Source of the DNA: Phellopilus nigrolimitatus
Lineage: Eukaryota > Basidiomycota > Agaricomycetes > Hymenochaetales > Hymenochaetaceae
Assembly: GCA_021029095.1 (NCBI GenBank)
Contig: JAJOHG010000067.1
Coordinates: forward strand, 1-64,000
DNA: 64,000 bases
Direction of reading: 5' to 3'
Shown here piece by piece: positions 21,329 to 34,401 of the stretch; position 1 is the stretch's first letter; each line of letters starts with the position of its first letter. The position numbers and the translations under genes are program-made. The notes beneath the pieces are model-generated. The model was not told where the DNA came from, searched no databases, and saw nothing but the letters and a program-made list of their open reading frames with translations.

Positions 21329-24300
21329 ATGAACTACTCGCCGTCGCCCTACCTCGTCCCTCCCGCCCCCGCCCCCACCGCCGCCGTTCCCGCCGCACCC
21401 GTCTCCGTCCCCGCAAAGCGAAAGCGCTCACACACCGCCGCCGCTGCCGCCCCTCCCGCCACCACAACCGCTCCCGTCCCGCCGGCACGCAATCACGCCA
21501 ATTACAACAACATCCCGTATGCGCCCCCGCCCTTCCCGCCGCCCACCCCCAGCAGCATCCGCGTGCCTGCCGTCCCCGCTAGTGCCAGCGGCAGCGCAGC
21601 CGTCGCCGCCCAGGGCGCCCCCGCGGGCGGCTCGGACGACATCCACTGCATCTGCGGCTACTCCCACGACGACGGCCTCTCGATCGCCTGCGACGACTGT
21701 GGCCGCTGGTCGCACATGATCTGCTTCGACATCCTCCCCGGCCACGACCCCGAGGAGTGGCGCTGCTGGGAGTGCGCCCCGCGCGAGGTCGACCGCCGCC
21801 GCGCCGCCCGCCGCCAGCACGAGCGGGCGCTCGCCCAGAAGCAGGGCGTCCCGCCGGCCGGAGGCGGCGGCCAGGGCCAGGCGCGCAGGCGCAGGGAGCG
21901 CAGGACGAGCATCAACACGAACACGCACACGGGCGTGGGCGGCGGCGGCGCGCACGCCCACCTGCACGCCCCGCCACTCTCCGCGCCGCACTCGGCCTCC
22001 GCGGCGGATCCCCCGCACGAGGACGAGCACGTCGACATCGAGGACGACTGGCGCGGCGGGTACGTGCCCCTCGCGGACGACGCCGTCCCGCACGCCACGA
22101 CGCGCGCGAAGCTGCGCCTCGCCGCGCAGAACTGGCGTGGCGTCACCGCGCTCGCCGCCGACCCCGAGTCCGGCCGGACGCGCGTCGTGCCCCTCGCGCA
22201 CGCGAAGGACGACGTCGCCGCCGCGGTCCGCCCCCCGAGCTATGCGCTCCAGACGACCGCGCCCATCGCCGGCGAGGCGCTCATCACGCCGTACACGTCC
22301 ACCATCATCCCGAGCGCGGCGTACCTCGCCGACCCGCTCAACGCGTATGCGCACATGGGTCAGCCGGGCTCCGCTCCTCTTCCTGTGTTGCTGCATGCTG
22401 ACGAGCCGCTAGGGATGCCGAAACCGCACGTCCACCTCGTTCCGCCGCCCCTTTCTGTGGCGCTCGATGCGCGCATGGCGGGCAACGAGGCGCGCTTTGC
22501 ACGCTCTGGCTGCCGCCCGAACGCCGTCCTGCGTCCCGTGCTCTGTCGTGGGAAGAAGAAGGGCTCAAAGGCCCGCGCGTCCAGCGAAATCGCGGGCAAT
22601 CGCCCGGTAAACGGTAGATCGGAGAGCACCTCGGAGACGGAGGACGATGAGACAGGTGTAGGAGGCTCCTCTGGGGACGATGACCCGGGCGTGCTGAAGT
22701 TTGCCCTTTTCGCGCTGCGGGACCTGAAGGCATGCGAGGAAGTCGTGCTAAGCTGGGAGTGGGACGACGGCGCGGTAGTGCACCAGCTGCCCGCGCTTAT
22801 CGAAGAGGGTGCGAGAGCAGGACCAAGCAAGATGACGTGCGTTCTTTTCTTTTCTCTTTTTTCTTTCCTTTCTCTCTCGTGTCTGAGTCCGTTCACGTTC
22901 CTTAGTCGCGGATGCAGAGTTGCTGACTTCCGTTCCTTTTTTCCCCTCTTTTTTCGTACGTTTAGACCGCACCATATCGCACGCCTGCGCCTGCAGATGC
23001 AGAGCATCGTCCATTCGCTGAGGTCGAGCTTCGTCGCCTGCGCGTGCGGGAACGCCGCGCGCGACTGTGCGCTGCGACTCATGGAGGCGTTCGCGGAGGG
23101 CGAATACCCACCGCCGCCTCCGCCTGCGGCCCCGCCCGCACCCAACGGGCACGTGTCTGACAGAGCCCGCGCGAACGCCAAGGCGGGGCCATCGCGGCTC
23201 AGCCCGTACTCGCAGGTGCGCCGTTCGCCGTCCGCGACGCCGCCCCCGCACTCGCCGCAGACGAACCGCCACCCGGCGTCGCTGCACGCGATGCAGGACC
23301 TCACGCGCGCGAAGGCGAGGGCGAGGGCGGGGGCAAAGGAGAGGGGGCGCGTGGACCTCGGCCCGCTCGTCGGGGCGCAGCGCGGCGTGCGCACGCGTGT
23401 CGTGGGCGGTGAGGAGGCGGGTGGCCTGCGCGGCGTCGAGCTCGTTGGGGGAGATGCGTGGGATCGGCGTGGGGAGCTTGAAGTCGAGATGGACCCGGAT
23501 GGGATTGGGATAGGGGCAGATGCGCTCCCGCGCGGTGCGTCCCTCCCTGCGCTGCGCGTTGTGCACCCGACGCCGCACAAGTACGACCGCAAGGGGAAGG
23601 GCAGGGCGCGCGTGCCTGCGCTGGCGCCCGGGTCTGATCGTGTGCGTTCGGCGAACGGGAATGGAGATGCGAGCGGAGGAGGCCTGGAGAGGAAGATGAG
23701 GGAGGTGCGCGAGGAGGAGATGCCGCCGAAGATGCGCAAGCGCTGGATCCACCGCGCGAGCGAGCGCCTGCGCGGCGAGCAGGCCATGGCAGGGCAGGAT
23801 GGCGCTTCGATGGCGATGGATGTCGATGGACTGCGGCCCGCGTCGGAGAGGTCGTCAGCGACGCCGACGCCGACGCCCGTCTCGAGGGCTAGTGCCGCGA
23901 TGGGTATGGATGGCGACGTGCATGGCAGAACTCGTCCTGTCTCAGAGCGATCGACCTCGACGCCGACCTCGAGACCGGCGCCGACACCTGTGCCACGGCC
24001 CGCACCGAAGATCGACCCTCCTGGCGGCGCCCGCGCCGACGCGAGCGCGAACGACGATGCGGAGGAGAGGCAGATGGACGTCGATCCCGGTACGCCCTCT
24101 TGTTGTTTCGCGATCCTGGAGTGAAAGGAATGTGTCGACTGATGTTTTTGTGGCAGACGTTATACAGATGCCCCCGCCGCCGTTTCCGCCGGCCGCGTTC
24201 TCAGCAGCGGCACGGCCTGCGGATAGGGTTCCAGCGCCGCCGCCGCCGCCGATTGCGGTCGCGACGCAGTCGCGCCGGTCGTCGTCGTTGTTCAGCTTGC

Positions 24301-26825
24301 TGAACGAGCACCCCGTGTCGCCGCTGCATTCGTCGAAGCACCTGGCCTCGTTAGCGCAGGCGCAGGCGCAGGCGTTGGCTGTGTCGGTGCCTGCGCCCGT
24401 GCCGGCTCCGGCTGCGCTGCTGTCTCTGCCTGATCCTGAACCTGAACCTGAACCTGAACCGCAGCCTGAATCTCAGCCTGAACCTCAGCCTCCTTTACTT
24501 GCGTCGGAGTCTACCCCGGAGTCTACTTCTGCTTTTGCACCCCAGCCAGAGCTTGGGCCTGAGCCTGAGCCCGAGCCTGAGCCCGAGCCTGAGTCGGAAC
24601 ACACGGCACAGACGTCGGCTGTGGGGGAGAATGGAGGGGCGTTACGGACTCCGGTGTCGGAGCATTCGACACCTGCGCCCGTGCTGTCATCATTCGACTT
24701 TCCTGGTCCTGCTCGCAACCTGCAGGAGCTCCCCGAGCCCTCCGTGGTGGTGGCCGACCCGCCTGAACCCGAGCATCCGATGCGGACGTCAGCTCTGGAG
24801 GAAAACGAGGAGATGCCGCGGACTCCGGCGTCAGAGCGTTTGACACCGGCTGCGGCGCTGTCAGCAATCGACCTCGACCTTCCTGGGTTTCCGCAGGCGC
24901 AGATCAGCGCTCCGGAGGAGCCCGCTAGGTCCCTTGTGGGCATGGGCGACCTGGCGGGGCAGGTGGCGCCGCCGACGAGCGACAACGCTATGGATGTGGA
25001 TTTACACGGTGTGACGGAACCGGAGCCGGACTTGATGGAAAAGCAGGAGGAGGAAAAGCAGGAAAGGCGGGAAGAGCAGCGGGAAGAACAAGGAAGGGAA
25101 GAGGAGCCTACACTGGTGCAGGTTGATGTGCGCATGGCTGACCCCGATCCCGATCCCGACGTCGACCCTCCACATGCTCCACTTTCTGTGACTTCACCTG
25201 CGCCGGTGGAAGACCGGCAGCCAATCGATGAAAACCAACATCCCGCCGAAGATCAAAATCCTGTCACAACCGAACACGCCACTGCAGTCCAGCACTTGCC
25301 GTCCCCACATCCTCCTCTGCCGACGCTTTCAATTTCTCACGACATGCACGAGCCTGAGCCTGTGCTAGAACCGGAGCCGGACTCCCTCGCCGAAAAACAG
25401 GCAATCCTCGTGTCAACCGCGGCGCTCACGCTCCGCCTGCCATCGCCCTCCGCGTCTATCGCGTCCTCGACAGATGGCCACCTCCGGCCCACACCCACGC
25501 CGCCGCCCTCCGCCACGGGCACCGCTGAAAGCAAGAATATTGCCGAGGAAGAGGGCGCCGCATCCCATGGAAACGGCCCGCCGCCCCCGCCCGAGCCGCC
25601 GAAGGTGCGCCGGACGATGGCGGACTACCGCGAGCGTAAGAAGAAGCAGCGTGAGGAGCAGGCGGCGAGGGCGGCGGTGATGTCGCCTGTGACGCCCGTG
25701 ACGCCGTTGCTGCACCATGAGCTGCCGGCAGAGGGGTCGAGAGCGAGTCAAGTTGACGACGAGAGGGACAGAGAGGCAAAGGCGGGCGAAACTGAGAGAC
25801 CCACAGAAAGTCCGGTCGAACCGGGTGTATCGAACGAGGTTATGGCTAAGAAAAGCGAGGACACCGCGCTGCTCGATTCGGCGCAGGAGCGGGCGGCGGC
25901 TATAGAAGCGGCGGTCGCGCCGATTGAGCCTGCAGTCCAGGAGCGTACTCCTTCCGAAACCCCAGCTCCTCAATTAACGTCAAAACGCGAATTTTCTGAG
26001 GAGCGCGTCAAGTTTTCGCCTGCGTCGCCGAATCCCAGTTTTCATGAGCTGGATAGCAAGGGCCCTGCGGCAATGGAAGTCGATCGAAGTATGTCGCCGC
26101 CGCCACGGTTACCTGTGCGGTCGCCATCGCCTCCCCCGCCAGTCCGTAAGCGCGATCCCTCGCCTCAGGTGGAAGAAGACGGCGAGATCACGAACACACC
26201 CAATCGGCCCACAGAGTCATCTCTACCGCGCGCCAGACTCGGTTCAGCTACCCTAGAGTCCTCAGCGATGTCCATGCCTAAACCTTCGACCGGGTCTCGG
26301 CAAGGCGCAAGCGGCTCTGTGCCCCCAACGCAGCCGCGTTCGTTCCGCGAGGACCGGCGGTCCAGCACGTCACCGCCGCGCTCGCTCCGTGCGCGCACGC
26401 CGCCACCACCGGCACCGCCGGCGCCATCGTCAACATCGACCTCGAATACGACCTCGGCGTCGGCACCGGCACCGGCACCGAAGCTCTCCGGCTGGGCGCA
26501 GCGCGAGCGCGCGGTCGCTTCTGGGGTTGGCCTCGGGCTGAACGTAGGCCCTAGGTCGTCGAGCCACAACCGTAGCCACAGCCGCCCACCGAGCGGCCCC
26601 CGGGCGCTGCGCGACAGGGATACGCCCGCTCGAGCGCCAGCGCCGGCGCTAGGGAGAATACACCCGCCGCCGCGTGGTCCACAGGCTGATCGCGACCGCA
26701 GCCGGGACCGTGACCGTGACCGTGATCGGGACCGGGATCGGGATCGGGATCGAGATCGTGGAGAGCGACACTCACCGCCGAAAGGCCGGTCGGGGTGGAG
26801 GTCGTGGGGCCGTGGTCGAAGGTAA
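21329..26825 (+). CDS. PHD-finger/SET-domain protein of the Set3 type
   Basis: Likely subunit of a Set3-type histone deacetylase complex. The PHD reads methylated H3 in yeast Set3, and Set3 SET domains are not known to be active. Four exons (21329-22358, 22413-22836, 22966-24089, 24157-26825) give about 1748 residues. A C4HC3 PHD lies at 107-149 (CIC, CDDC, H, C, CWEC). A SET region at about 300-465 includes PLNAYAHMG-MPKPHVH, FARSGCRPNAVLRPV and VVLSWEWDDG. ACACGN follows. The rest is low complexity: Pro-Glu runs near 24430-24600, a PPKMRKRWIHRASERLRG stretch, a charged YRERKKKQREEQAAR helix and an Arg-Asp run near the C-terminus. Introns 1 (54 bases) and 2 (129 bases) are stop-free multiples of three. 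I splice them because the SET motifs only join that way and each has a GCTGAC branch-like site. Confidence 0.88.
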
Positions 26826-27989
26826 CGTGTAGCGCGGCTCCTGCTGTCGGACTCTTTTCTTGCTTTCTGCCTTTCTTGACCTTGAATCTGCTTTCTTTGC
26901 CTTCTTTATACATTCCCTTCGGGGTGCTTCTATTCCTCCCTCCCCCCCTCGGACCAAATCGCTCTGCTTTTGTCGCTATATTTCGTTTGCTCTTTTGGGC
27001 TCGCGCGCGTACTCAACCTTTTTATGATTTATCCCTTTATCCCATCCCCCTTCCCCCTTTTTTTTCTCTATACCCTCCCCTTTTTCCCTTCTCTCTGTCT
27101 GTCTCGTCTCCCCCTAATGTGCTGTGTATCGTGTATCCTTTGACTGTCGTATTAAATGTGCCATAAAATGTGCTGACTGTGTTTTATATCATTTTTGTTG
27201 AACTTCCTATCTGTGTTCGAGGCTGTCCCAGAGTAAGGTCAGCGTTGAAAAATCTACGAAATGCATAAGACTGAACTTACAGACAACTAAGAAAGTATTG
27301 AGCCCTTGGCGCTGGTCAGAGACATTGCTTGTCTCACCTCGACACCAGCTAGAAATTGAAGTGTCACAGTCGAGAGAAGCTGGCGAAATCTAACGAAGAC
27401 GAATGATTGTTACCTTCGTGTTGAGTATTGATTCCATTTTTGCGGCTACTTTCTCGATACTACAGATTATTCAGAAGGGCAGGGGTCACCAATATAACAA
27501 CAGCAAACGGAGTTTCTGATCAGCAAACAACGTATACATTGTATAGCCCGAGCCTAATGTAACCAGTTACCTTAGACTAACTATTAATAAGGGGGCCAGA
27601 TTATAAGCAAAAAAACATGAAGATGCGCGATTCCCCTGCCCATCGAAGGGAGGGTGAGGGTTCTAAACTGGCCGCTTGGTCGCCGCAGATAACTACAGAC
27701 GGTCGCAGGAAGACAGGTGCAGTTACCCCGCAGACTGCCATAACTCCCACCATCACCCGGGAATATTAGTAGAAAGAAAGAAAGAAAGTGAGTTTGTGAT
27801 AGTGGTAGAATGGCCGGCCTGCGATAATTAGAAAGAGATCATCGAATACCCAAAGAATGTTTTATAAAGATTAAGATTGGAAAAACGAAAAACGAAATGG
27901 CCCAAGAAATCGAAAGGAAAAATTAGGAATTACCGGAAGTGAGATATCTATCCCATATTCAAATGGATTTAGTAATAAGTATTAACTCT
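26826..27989. other. PHD/SET 3' flank and inner end of the right arm
   Basis: Pyrimidine-rich sequence after the stop, then from about 27335 the mirror image of the left chitinase 3' flank (for example AACTGGTTACATTAGGCTCG in reverse complement near 27560). No gene seen. Confidence 0.6.
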
Positions 27990-29525
27990 TTAGACCGGCC
28001 ACGAGTCTGAGCGAACGGTCTTGATCCAGGAAGCAGCGGCGTCAGGGTACTAAACATGATTGAGTCAGCATCAAAAATGGTGCCCTCACCATTTGAGATA
28101 AGGATATATAAAAACGCACCTCCCAAACCATAGCGCCAGCACTCCAGCCTTTCGCCTTAGCATCCTTGAGGCAAGTGGCCAGCGTCGCGGGAGCAATGTA
28201 TCCGTTGCTCGCGTCCGAAGTCGTCGCCGGCTTCCCGATGACGAGCTTGTTCTGCGTTACGCCGCTCGCCGCGATCTGGAACAACGCAGTCTTGGGCCAC
28301 GTGTTTGAGGACGTGGTCAAGAGGCCGTTGCAGGTCGTGTACTCGCTAGTTCCCTCTTTAAAATAATAATACATAAGGCAAATAGCAGCAGGTTAGAAGC
28401 GTCGAACTTACGGTTGTAGAACTTCATACGTGCGAAGAAAAGGGAGTTAGAATGATTCAGATCCTTGCAGAAGTCCAATTTACCTGGATGTTGTACTGTC
28501 GTGCTAATGTAAGAATTCGATAGTACGTCGTCAAAGTGAAGCACACTCACCCAATCAATGAGACTGCCGACATCCTTGTTAACAGTCAGGTAGCCTCCGC
28601 CACCGAACTTGTTGGGCGAGAACCATGGTGCGAGCGCTGCGTAAAGACAAAGGAACAATAATTTTAATTTCTTCGCTATACAGTAGTAAAATGAATGAAT
28701 AATCCGTACGGGCATGCGTCAAGATGTATTGGCCTTGCGGAAGCTCTTTGCGGAGCTGCGTAGTGAATGACGAAAGCCATTTCTCTGCAGAGCCGTCACC
28801 TTTGTTCATCGCTTTCTCGTCCTACGAAAGTGGGCAGGCGTGAGCTTTCAAACAGGCATATATTGAAAAAGACAATCGAACCTCGTAGTCGACGTCGATG
28901 CCATCTAGGTCGTACTGCTTGACCCAGGCGGCAATCGTGTTCGCCGTATTAACGGCATTCGCGCCGTTCGATGTAGGCGTGTCCGTCGCGCCGAAAGCGG
29001 AGACGATCAGTTTGATACCTGCAGCCTTTTCCGGAGAGGGAGCTGCGTAAGCACAAAATAGCTCAGAAGCTGAATTGGAGTTGCGTACCGCATACTGGGC
29101 CTTAATCTTGCTACGCGCAGCTGCTCCGATGTTCACCCATTCCTTGGCCTGATCGGCGGGTCCCGAAGTAAGAATGAAAGAAAGAGCGCTAGAAAGATTG
29201 GTATCGAAATTAAGAAATTTCAAGGTCCATAAAAAGTAGCAATATTTACAAAACGTTGAAGCCCTAAGTTCAATTCCTTCAGTATGAATATTAACACGAG
29301 AATAAAATGAAGACGAACCTTGATGTCAGAGACAGCGGGCGGGCCATTCTCGCCATTGATCCATTTGTCGCTGTAAGCAACAAAGTGCGGTGCTGCAGGT
29401 GTGGCCCGGGCAAGAATGCTGCGCGCACTGGCATCCAGGCCCTCGACAGGCAGAGAAAAGACAGGCGACAGATGAGAGACCGCGGAAAGGAGGACGGTGA
29501 GCACAGCGAAAGTCTTTGAGAACAT
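27990..29525 (-). CDS. GH18 chitinase, right copy
   Basis: Same ten-exon structure and nearly the same protein as 10719-12250, from the MFSKTFAVL signal peptide through LDGIDVDYE to the C-terminal SDSWPV. All splice sites I checked keep GT and AG, the three micro-exons are conserved, and the catalytic Glu is intact, so both copies should be functional. The stop TAA is at 27990-27992. Differences are mostly in introns (for example CTGCTGC spacing near 28385). It stands in the reverse orientation, with its 3' end facing the single-copy core. Confidence 0.9.
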
Positions 29526-32065
29526 GGCTGGTAGTTGTGAAAGAACGATATCTCAGTGGTGTACTGGGAAATGAATGTGTACAGAAGTCGAAGGACAGTG
29601 GGGCAGTTGCGGATAGGGAAACACTGGAGGAGCTCTATGAATTTATAGGAGTCTTTCACCACCGAGTCCCTCGTATAGATACAGGCCAGTATGTCGCTTC
29701 GAGAACAGAGGTCCGTATGTTTCGCAAAAAATATGTCAGCGTGTGTCGATAGCATGGTGCCACATACGAGAACAAGTCCGAAACAATCAACTAGGCTGCT
29801 AGTGGCGAGGTCTAGAATTACGGTCTCAGGAAAAGAAGATATTACTTCTGACCATGAACATTGCTAGACCAATATCGCGACTGTTTGAGCCATCGCGCTC
29901 AAAATAACACTATAGCAAGAAAAGGTAGTTCGGCTAAAGAGGAATAGACTTAACGCGTTACCTATAACGGAAGTCGCCAATATTTCAGAATCCATACAGG
30001 AAGAACTTGCACTTGCCCTCGCATGTGTGCCACATAAATCTGCATTCCGGGGACTTGTTCCTTACCAGTGAATGTTCTACGCCTTGTTCCATTAGTGGTG
30101 AGAGACCGAGTGCGATTTCCGTCATCCCAGGAAAAGATATAGAAAAGCTGCGCGCAGGAATGAATGCCAGTCTGAAGAGACGAAGTGATTGCCTCATTTA
30201 ACTCAATTGTCTGAACTTAGGATACTAAAAGTTGGGATACTAAGGGTCAACGTCGACCGCCGATTGCTGTTTAAGCCTAGAGGGCTCGATAGGTTCTACC
30301 AGGTGAGGAGTTATTGACATGCGGATACGAATTAAGGAAGGCCTGGATCCCGGGCACCAAAGTCTTGATCAGAATTCAACAGCCGAAGTTGCGCGCCATA
30401 GATCACGGAAAACCTCGAACGCTCGGAGAGTGCGGAATCTTTTGTTTGATATCGCCCATGGACGACGCGCCGGGATTTACGAAGTCAGAAGTCTAGATAG
30501 ACACATGGTGACGTGGCTCCGAAAAGCACGCAGCAACAGAAGCATACAAATTGCAACGGTGTCCTTTTCCAGACGAATGCAGCAGGTCGTACATAGGTGT
30601 ACGCTCTAGCGAACGTATTCAAAGTGTGAGCCTCGTGGATGAGCGATGATGGATGAGCTCGATGGCCGAAATTTTCATGTTACTTGTCGACTGCCTTATA
30701 CAGACATAGCGGCATTTCGGCTTTGAGATATTAGTCAGCACGCTAGAAGCAACCGTCGGCGATCTCTTCAAACTCTTCAGGGTTATAACATCAATGCCTT
30801 GAATTGCCTTCTAACAGTCGCTTCATAGTCGATCCTTTTTATGACAGTCTTTAACTTCTCGCTCTCCGTTGTGCTTTACATATATATATATAAGTTAATT
30901 ATTGAGAGGGGTTTTTTACGACGAGAGGCGTGCCTATGGGGAGGGGCACCTTTCGGCCAATGATGACGAAGCAAGAAAGCACTCTTACCCTAAAGGCTAA
31001 CGTGTCTGAAGTGCGAAGAGATCTCCGGCGGTCGCCTCTAGCGTGCTGACCAAAATCCCAAAGCCGCTCCGATGTCGATCGTCAAAGAAAGGGAACTATT
31101 CGACTTTCTAAGCAGCAAGGCTTACATAAATGAGCAGTATCGGTAGCTCAAAACCTAAGGGTGGTTCAACGAAACAGTTTTCCTAGCTGTTTCGCTTTTT
31201 AGCTTGTTTTTCTGTCTCAACGGTCAGACCTAGCTCGAAACAGCTTCTCAAAAAAGCAAAACAACGTTTGGTCAACGTCTGAATCCCGCAGAAACAGCGT
31301 CTGAAACCTGGATTTCATATCCTCCGATACATTCGTGAGTTATCGCCAAGTTTAAGATGCGCATGTATCAGCATTATGTTTCGCATATAAAGTCTCAGAA
31401 AACATGACTGAGAGGATATTGAGCTAAACACAATTCCATAGTATGGACACAGTGAGTAATTATTAATTGGGACAAGTTAGTATACGGCAGAATTGTAACG
31501 ACGGTTGTATTGCTTTTTGAGGAAGATGCTACCTCTATAGAACTCACAAGAGGTCCCTGCTCCGCACATATGTTATATATGAGGAGGTCATTTAGAGCGA
31601 AGACTCTCTAGCGTGGCAAAGAGCAACATGAGTGGGAAAAGATGAGAACAGCCTATAGCAAAAAATACGATTTCAGCTGTGTTCAGCTCGCCAGTCGAGG
31701 TCCTGTTGTATATACAAACTCCTCGAGAATAAGGCTGACTTGGTCTGACTTCGTTTCCAAGTAGGCTCGGTTCCTTCTCGAAGACGGCATTTGAAGCTCC
31801 GCTCGTCTCTGGACTCTGCAAAGTCAACCTGACTCTCAGATTTCTGCTTTCCTTGATGTCCGATTCATCGATATTTGGTAGAAATATACGCGAGATGAAC
31901 GTTGATTGCGAAGACAATTCGGTGTAGAGGAGAACACAGATACGAGTGGAGAAATGAAAGCAGTCTATAGTTATGTTAACACAATCTCGATTGGGTTCAA
32001 ATGTGTGATAGACGTGAATAATCTTCGGGCAGTTATATATGCGAACTTTTCGAAGATATGATGAT
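29526..32065. other. Long spacer, mirror of 8103-10718
   Basis: Conserved non-coding sequence with an ATATATATAT run near 30882. Open frames at about 30007-30201 and 31588-31917 begin without ATG and are not supported. The stretch just after A2' resembles other HNH-like 3' flanks. Confidence 0.55.
31156..31312. repeat. Conserved GAAAC/GTTTC-rich element (right copy)
   Basis: Mirror copy of 8876-9035 with CGAAACAGCT and AGCTGTTTCG as a perfect 10-base inverted pair about 45 bases apart, plus extra GAAACAG words at the ends. Possibly the end of an old DNA transposon. Confidence 0.35.
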
Positions 32066-33685
32066 TCACCCTAACTCCCGCCTTCTAGATTCCAGGTCTG
32101 AGAAGAGATCGTCATCTTCGTCCTCTATCCACACTGGTTTACCCCAGCGGGAGTCCGAAAGATACGACATGTCCCTGGGCGGCGTGTGTATGAACTTTTC
32201 TGGCCAGCTATGCTCCTGCTCAGTGCTTGGTGTCTTGATTTCCGCGAGTTCCTCGCGGCGACGCTTGCTGAACCGCGAAAAGTGTTCCTCCGAAAGCGAT
32301 TGGAGTTCTGTTGATTCAGGTTCGTTCCAGAGACACTCTGGCATGCATGCAAACAGCGCAGTTTGCAGATATTGCTCGAATGCGGCTTTCCCCTCCGGGG
32401 TGAACCAGACCTTCTCTCCAAGGTCCATGGACTCGTCACACCGATCACGAAGCATCCTGGTTATTTCAAACCAGCATTTGTCGTCCTCAGCACGTTCCTC
32501 TCCGTTCTCGTTGCATTTCGGTCTCCAATACGGGTCTTCGCCTGTCCCAAGGACATGCTTGATCAACGCATGACGGAAATGCTCTCGGAGAAGGATCTCA
32601 GAGGGCCTTTCTTGCTCTGATTTGCTGAAGTCCACATACAGTTTTCTTTCTGGGCCCAAATTCATGTGCGAATCTGGGGAGAGCTGGACAATCCGATAGT
32701 TGTCCTAAAGGCGACATCAGAACTTACACAAGGAGCTGGCGCAAGAGAAACCCTACGTCAACATCAATTGCAAGATCATAGTCTTCGAATGATAATATAG
32801 CTTCTAGGCCCATCGTCATTCCATTTTGAAGAGACCTCAGAAAGTTTACACCTTTTTTCCTTGAGCCGCTGAGACCGAGCGACGAAGGCAAAGCGGAATC
32901 GAGAAACTAATACGATCTAAGTCGAGCAAATGCAGGACGTGGTCGGATACTCATACCTCCTCAACGTACGCGGATGGAAATATGTCGATAACGCTCTTCG
33001 TGGGATCTCGTCCGACTATTTCCGGAGGAAGCCTCGTATGCGTGAAACAGCAGTGACCATCACGCTTCATAATGCGCTGCTGGAAATCTTCATCCTGCAC
33101 GATAATAGACACATTAGATGATTCACTGAGACGGGGTGTAGCTTGAGATGTTTATTACCACTTCATTTTTCGGGGTCGAATATCCGGTGTAATTGATTCG
33201 TTTACGAAGTTTCTCGGATATGGGCCGTGTAGTGATTGCATTCCCCGCTAGTACTACAATTAGTGGGATAGAGACTTATGAAGTTTCATATTCTTACTTT
33301 TGTTGATGACAAAGTATTCGGAAGGCTCGATCAAAGATGTGTCATCATTGACTAGGGCTTGGTTTCTGTCAGATGAAGCATGCCGAAGAAGGAATGGCTC
33401 GTCTGTAACAAGCACAATTCGAAGCCAGCGATATAGATCAGAGTTTCTATACCAGCCAGATTGTATAAGCCCGGCAACAACATTCCCAGACAGGTCTCGG
33501 ATGAAAACATCACGAGTTGAGGGCTTTTTGAAAGGAGACCTGTGGATGTTGTAAACGCTGTGCAAGCTCGAAGTTTCTTGCATGTAGCGAGTGAGTTCTC
33601 TTGTAGAGGTATTGATTTCTGAAACTTTGCCTATGTTCCGAGGGCCTAGCACGATGTTGGTGAAGTCGAATGAACTTGACGACAT
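32066..33685 (-). CDS. HNH-nuclease-like protein A2' (right arm), catalytic histidines absent
   Basis: Five exons (33298-33685, 33159-33247, 32957-33094, 32757-32906, 32066-32704) encode about 467 residues. I chose the ATG at 33685 (MSSSSFDF) because it aligns with the start context of A1, although the frame is open further upstream. Blocks: PSTRDVFIRDLSGNVVAGL, LYRWLRIVLVTDEPFLLR, MKRDGHCCFTH, VIDIFPSAY, SLQNGMTMGLEAILSF. Asp and Ile occupy the two histidine positions. The N-terminal 40 residues and the C-terminus (DEDDDLFSDLESRRREL) are unlike the other copies. Reading frame intact. Confidence 0.75.
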
Positions 33686-34401
33686 GGCGAGCGAAAAAGG
33701 TTCAAGTTTGAGAAAGCGAATGCGCGTGCTTATAAGCGCGGTATGCAAAAAGGATATGAAGGCGAAGAACGCTGCTCCTTATCAGACGATGCGAGGCTAG
33801 TACACCACCTCTTGGCGACTTTCTGAGAACAAGGACCTCCTCATGAGGACTTAATCACGCTGATCTCGTAGTTAGTCACGTGTTAGCCACGCGCATCAAT
33901 TCCCGTTTTCTGTCTCCGGGTCTCAGCCGGGTGCACGCTCAAAGTGTAGACCCGATGATGCAGGACGATGTTATGCCCATCCTAGACGCATATAGGAACC
34001 ATTGGATTGAAGCCTGTCGTTTACATTGCCGCATACACGTATCTTAGAAATATGCGGAAGAGATTCGAATGTGTATTGCTTCCCAAAATAATATTCCCTG
34101 CCATTTGTTTCAAATACTGAAGTCCACCGGTCAGAATCAAAACGGCACTTGTCCGCGACCAGACCAAGAATATATTGTGATTGCGCGAAGCAGGTGTAAT
34201 ATTTTTTCTCCGAGATCGTGAATGAGCTCAACTAAGTACGGAGAATTTAGTATAGAGGAGAGCACAGACACGAGTGAGGAAGTGAAAACAGTTTACATCT
34301 AAGCACGGGTTAGCCAGTTGTATTTTAGCCAGTTGTATTCCAGACGACAATACTCTTTAAACAAAATGCGAACACATCGGCAATATAACAATTCACTCAG
34401 A
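33686..34401. promoter_or_regulatory. Spacer between A1' and A2', with A2' promoter
   Basis: TATAAGC at 33728-33734 (reverse strand) lies just upstream of the A2' ATG. A CACGTG is at about 33877. The left-arm equivalent (5669-6497) carries the GH92 fragment instead. The two spacers do not align over most of their length. An 86-codon open frame at 33971-34231 lacks an ATG. Confidence 0.45.

Noticed and set aside
21428..23787. Long minus-strand frames over the PHD/SET gene
   Set aside because: Antisense shadows. The PHD and SET motifs fix the coding strand.
30007..30201. Open frame shared in mirror with 9939-10235
   Set aside because: Both begin with TTG, the two versions differ mainly at replacement sites and end at different places, as expected for non-coding DNA.
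31588..31917. 109-codon open frame downstream of A2'
   Set aside because: Begins with TTG and has no recognisable motif or supporting splice context.
33971..34231. 86-codon open frame in the A1'-A2' spacer
   Set aside because: It begins with TTG, has no usable ATG and no partner in the left arm. At best a remnant exon.
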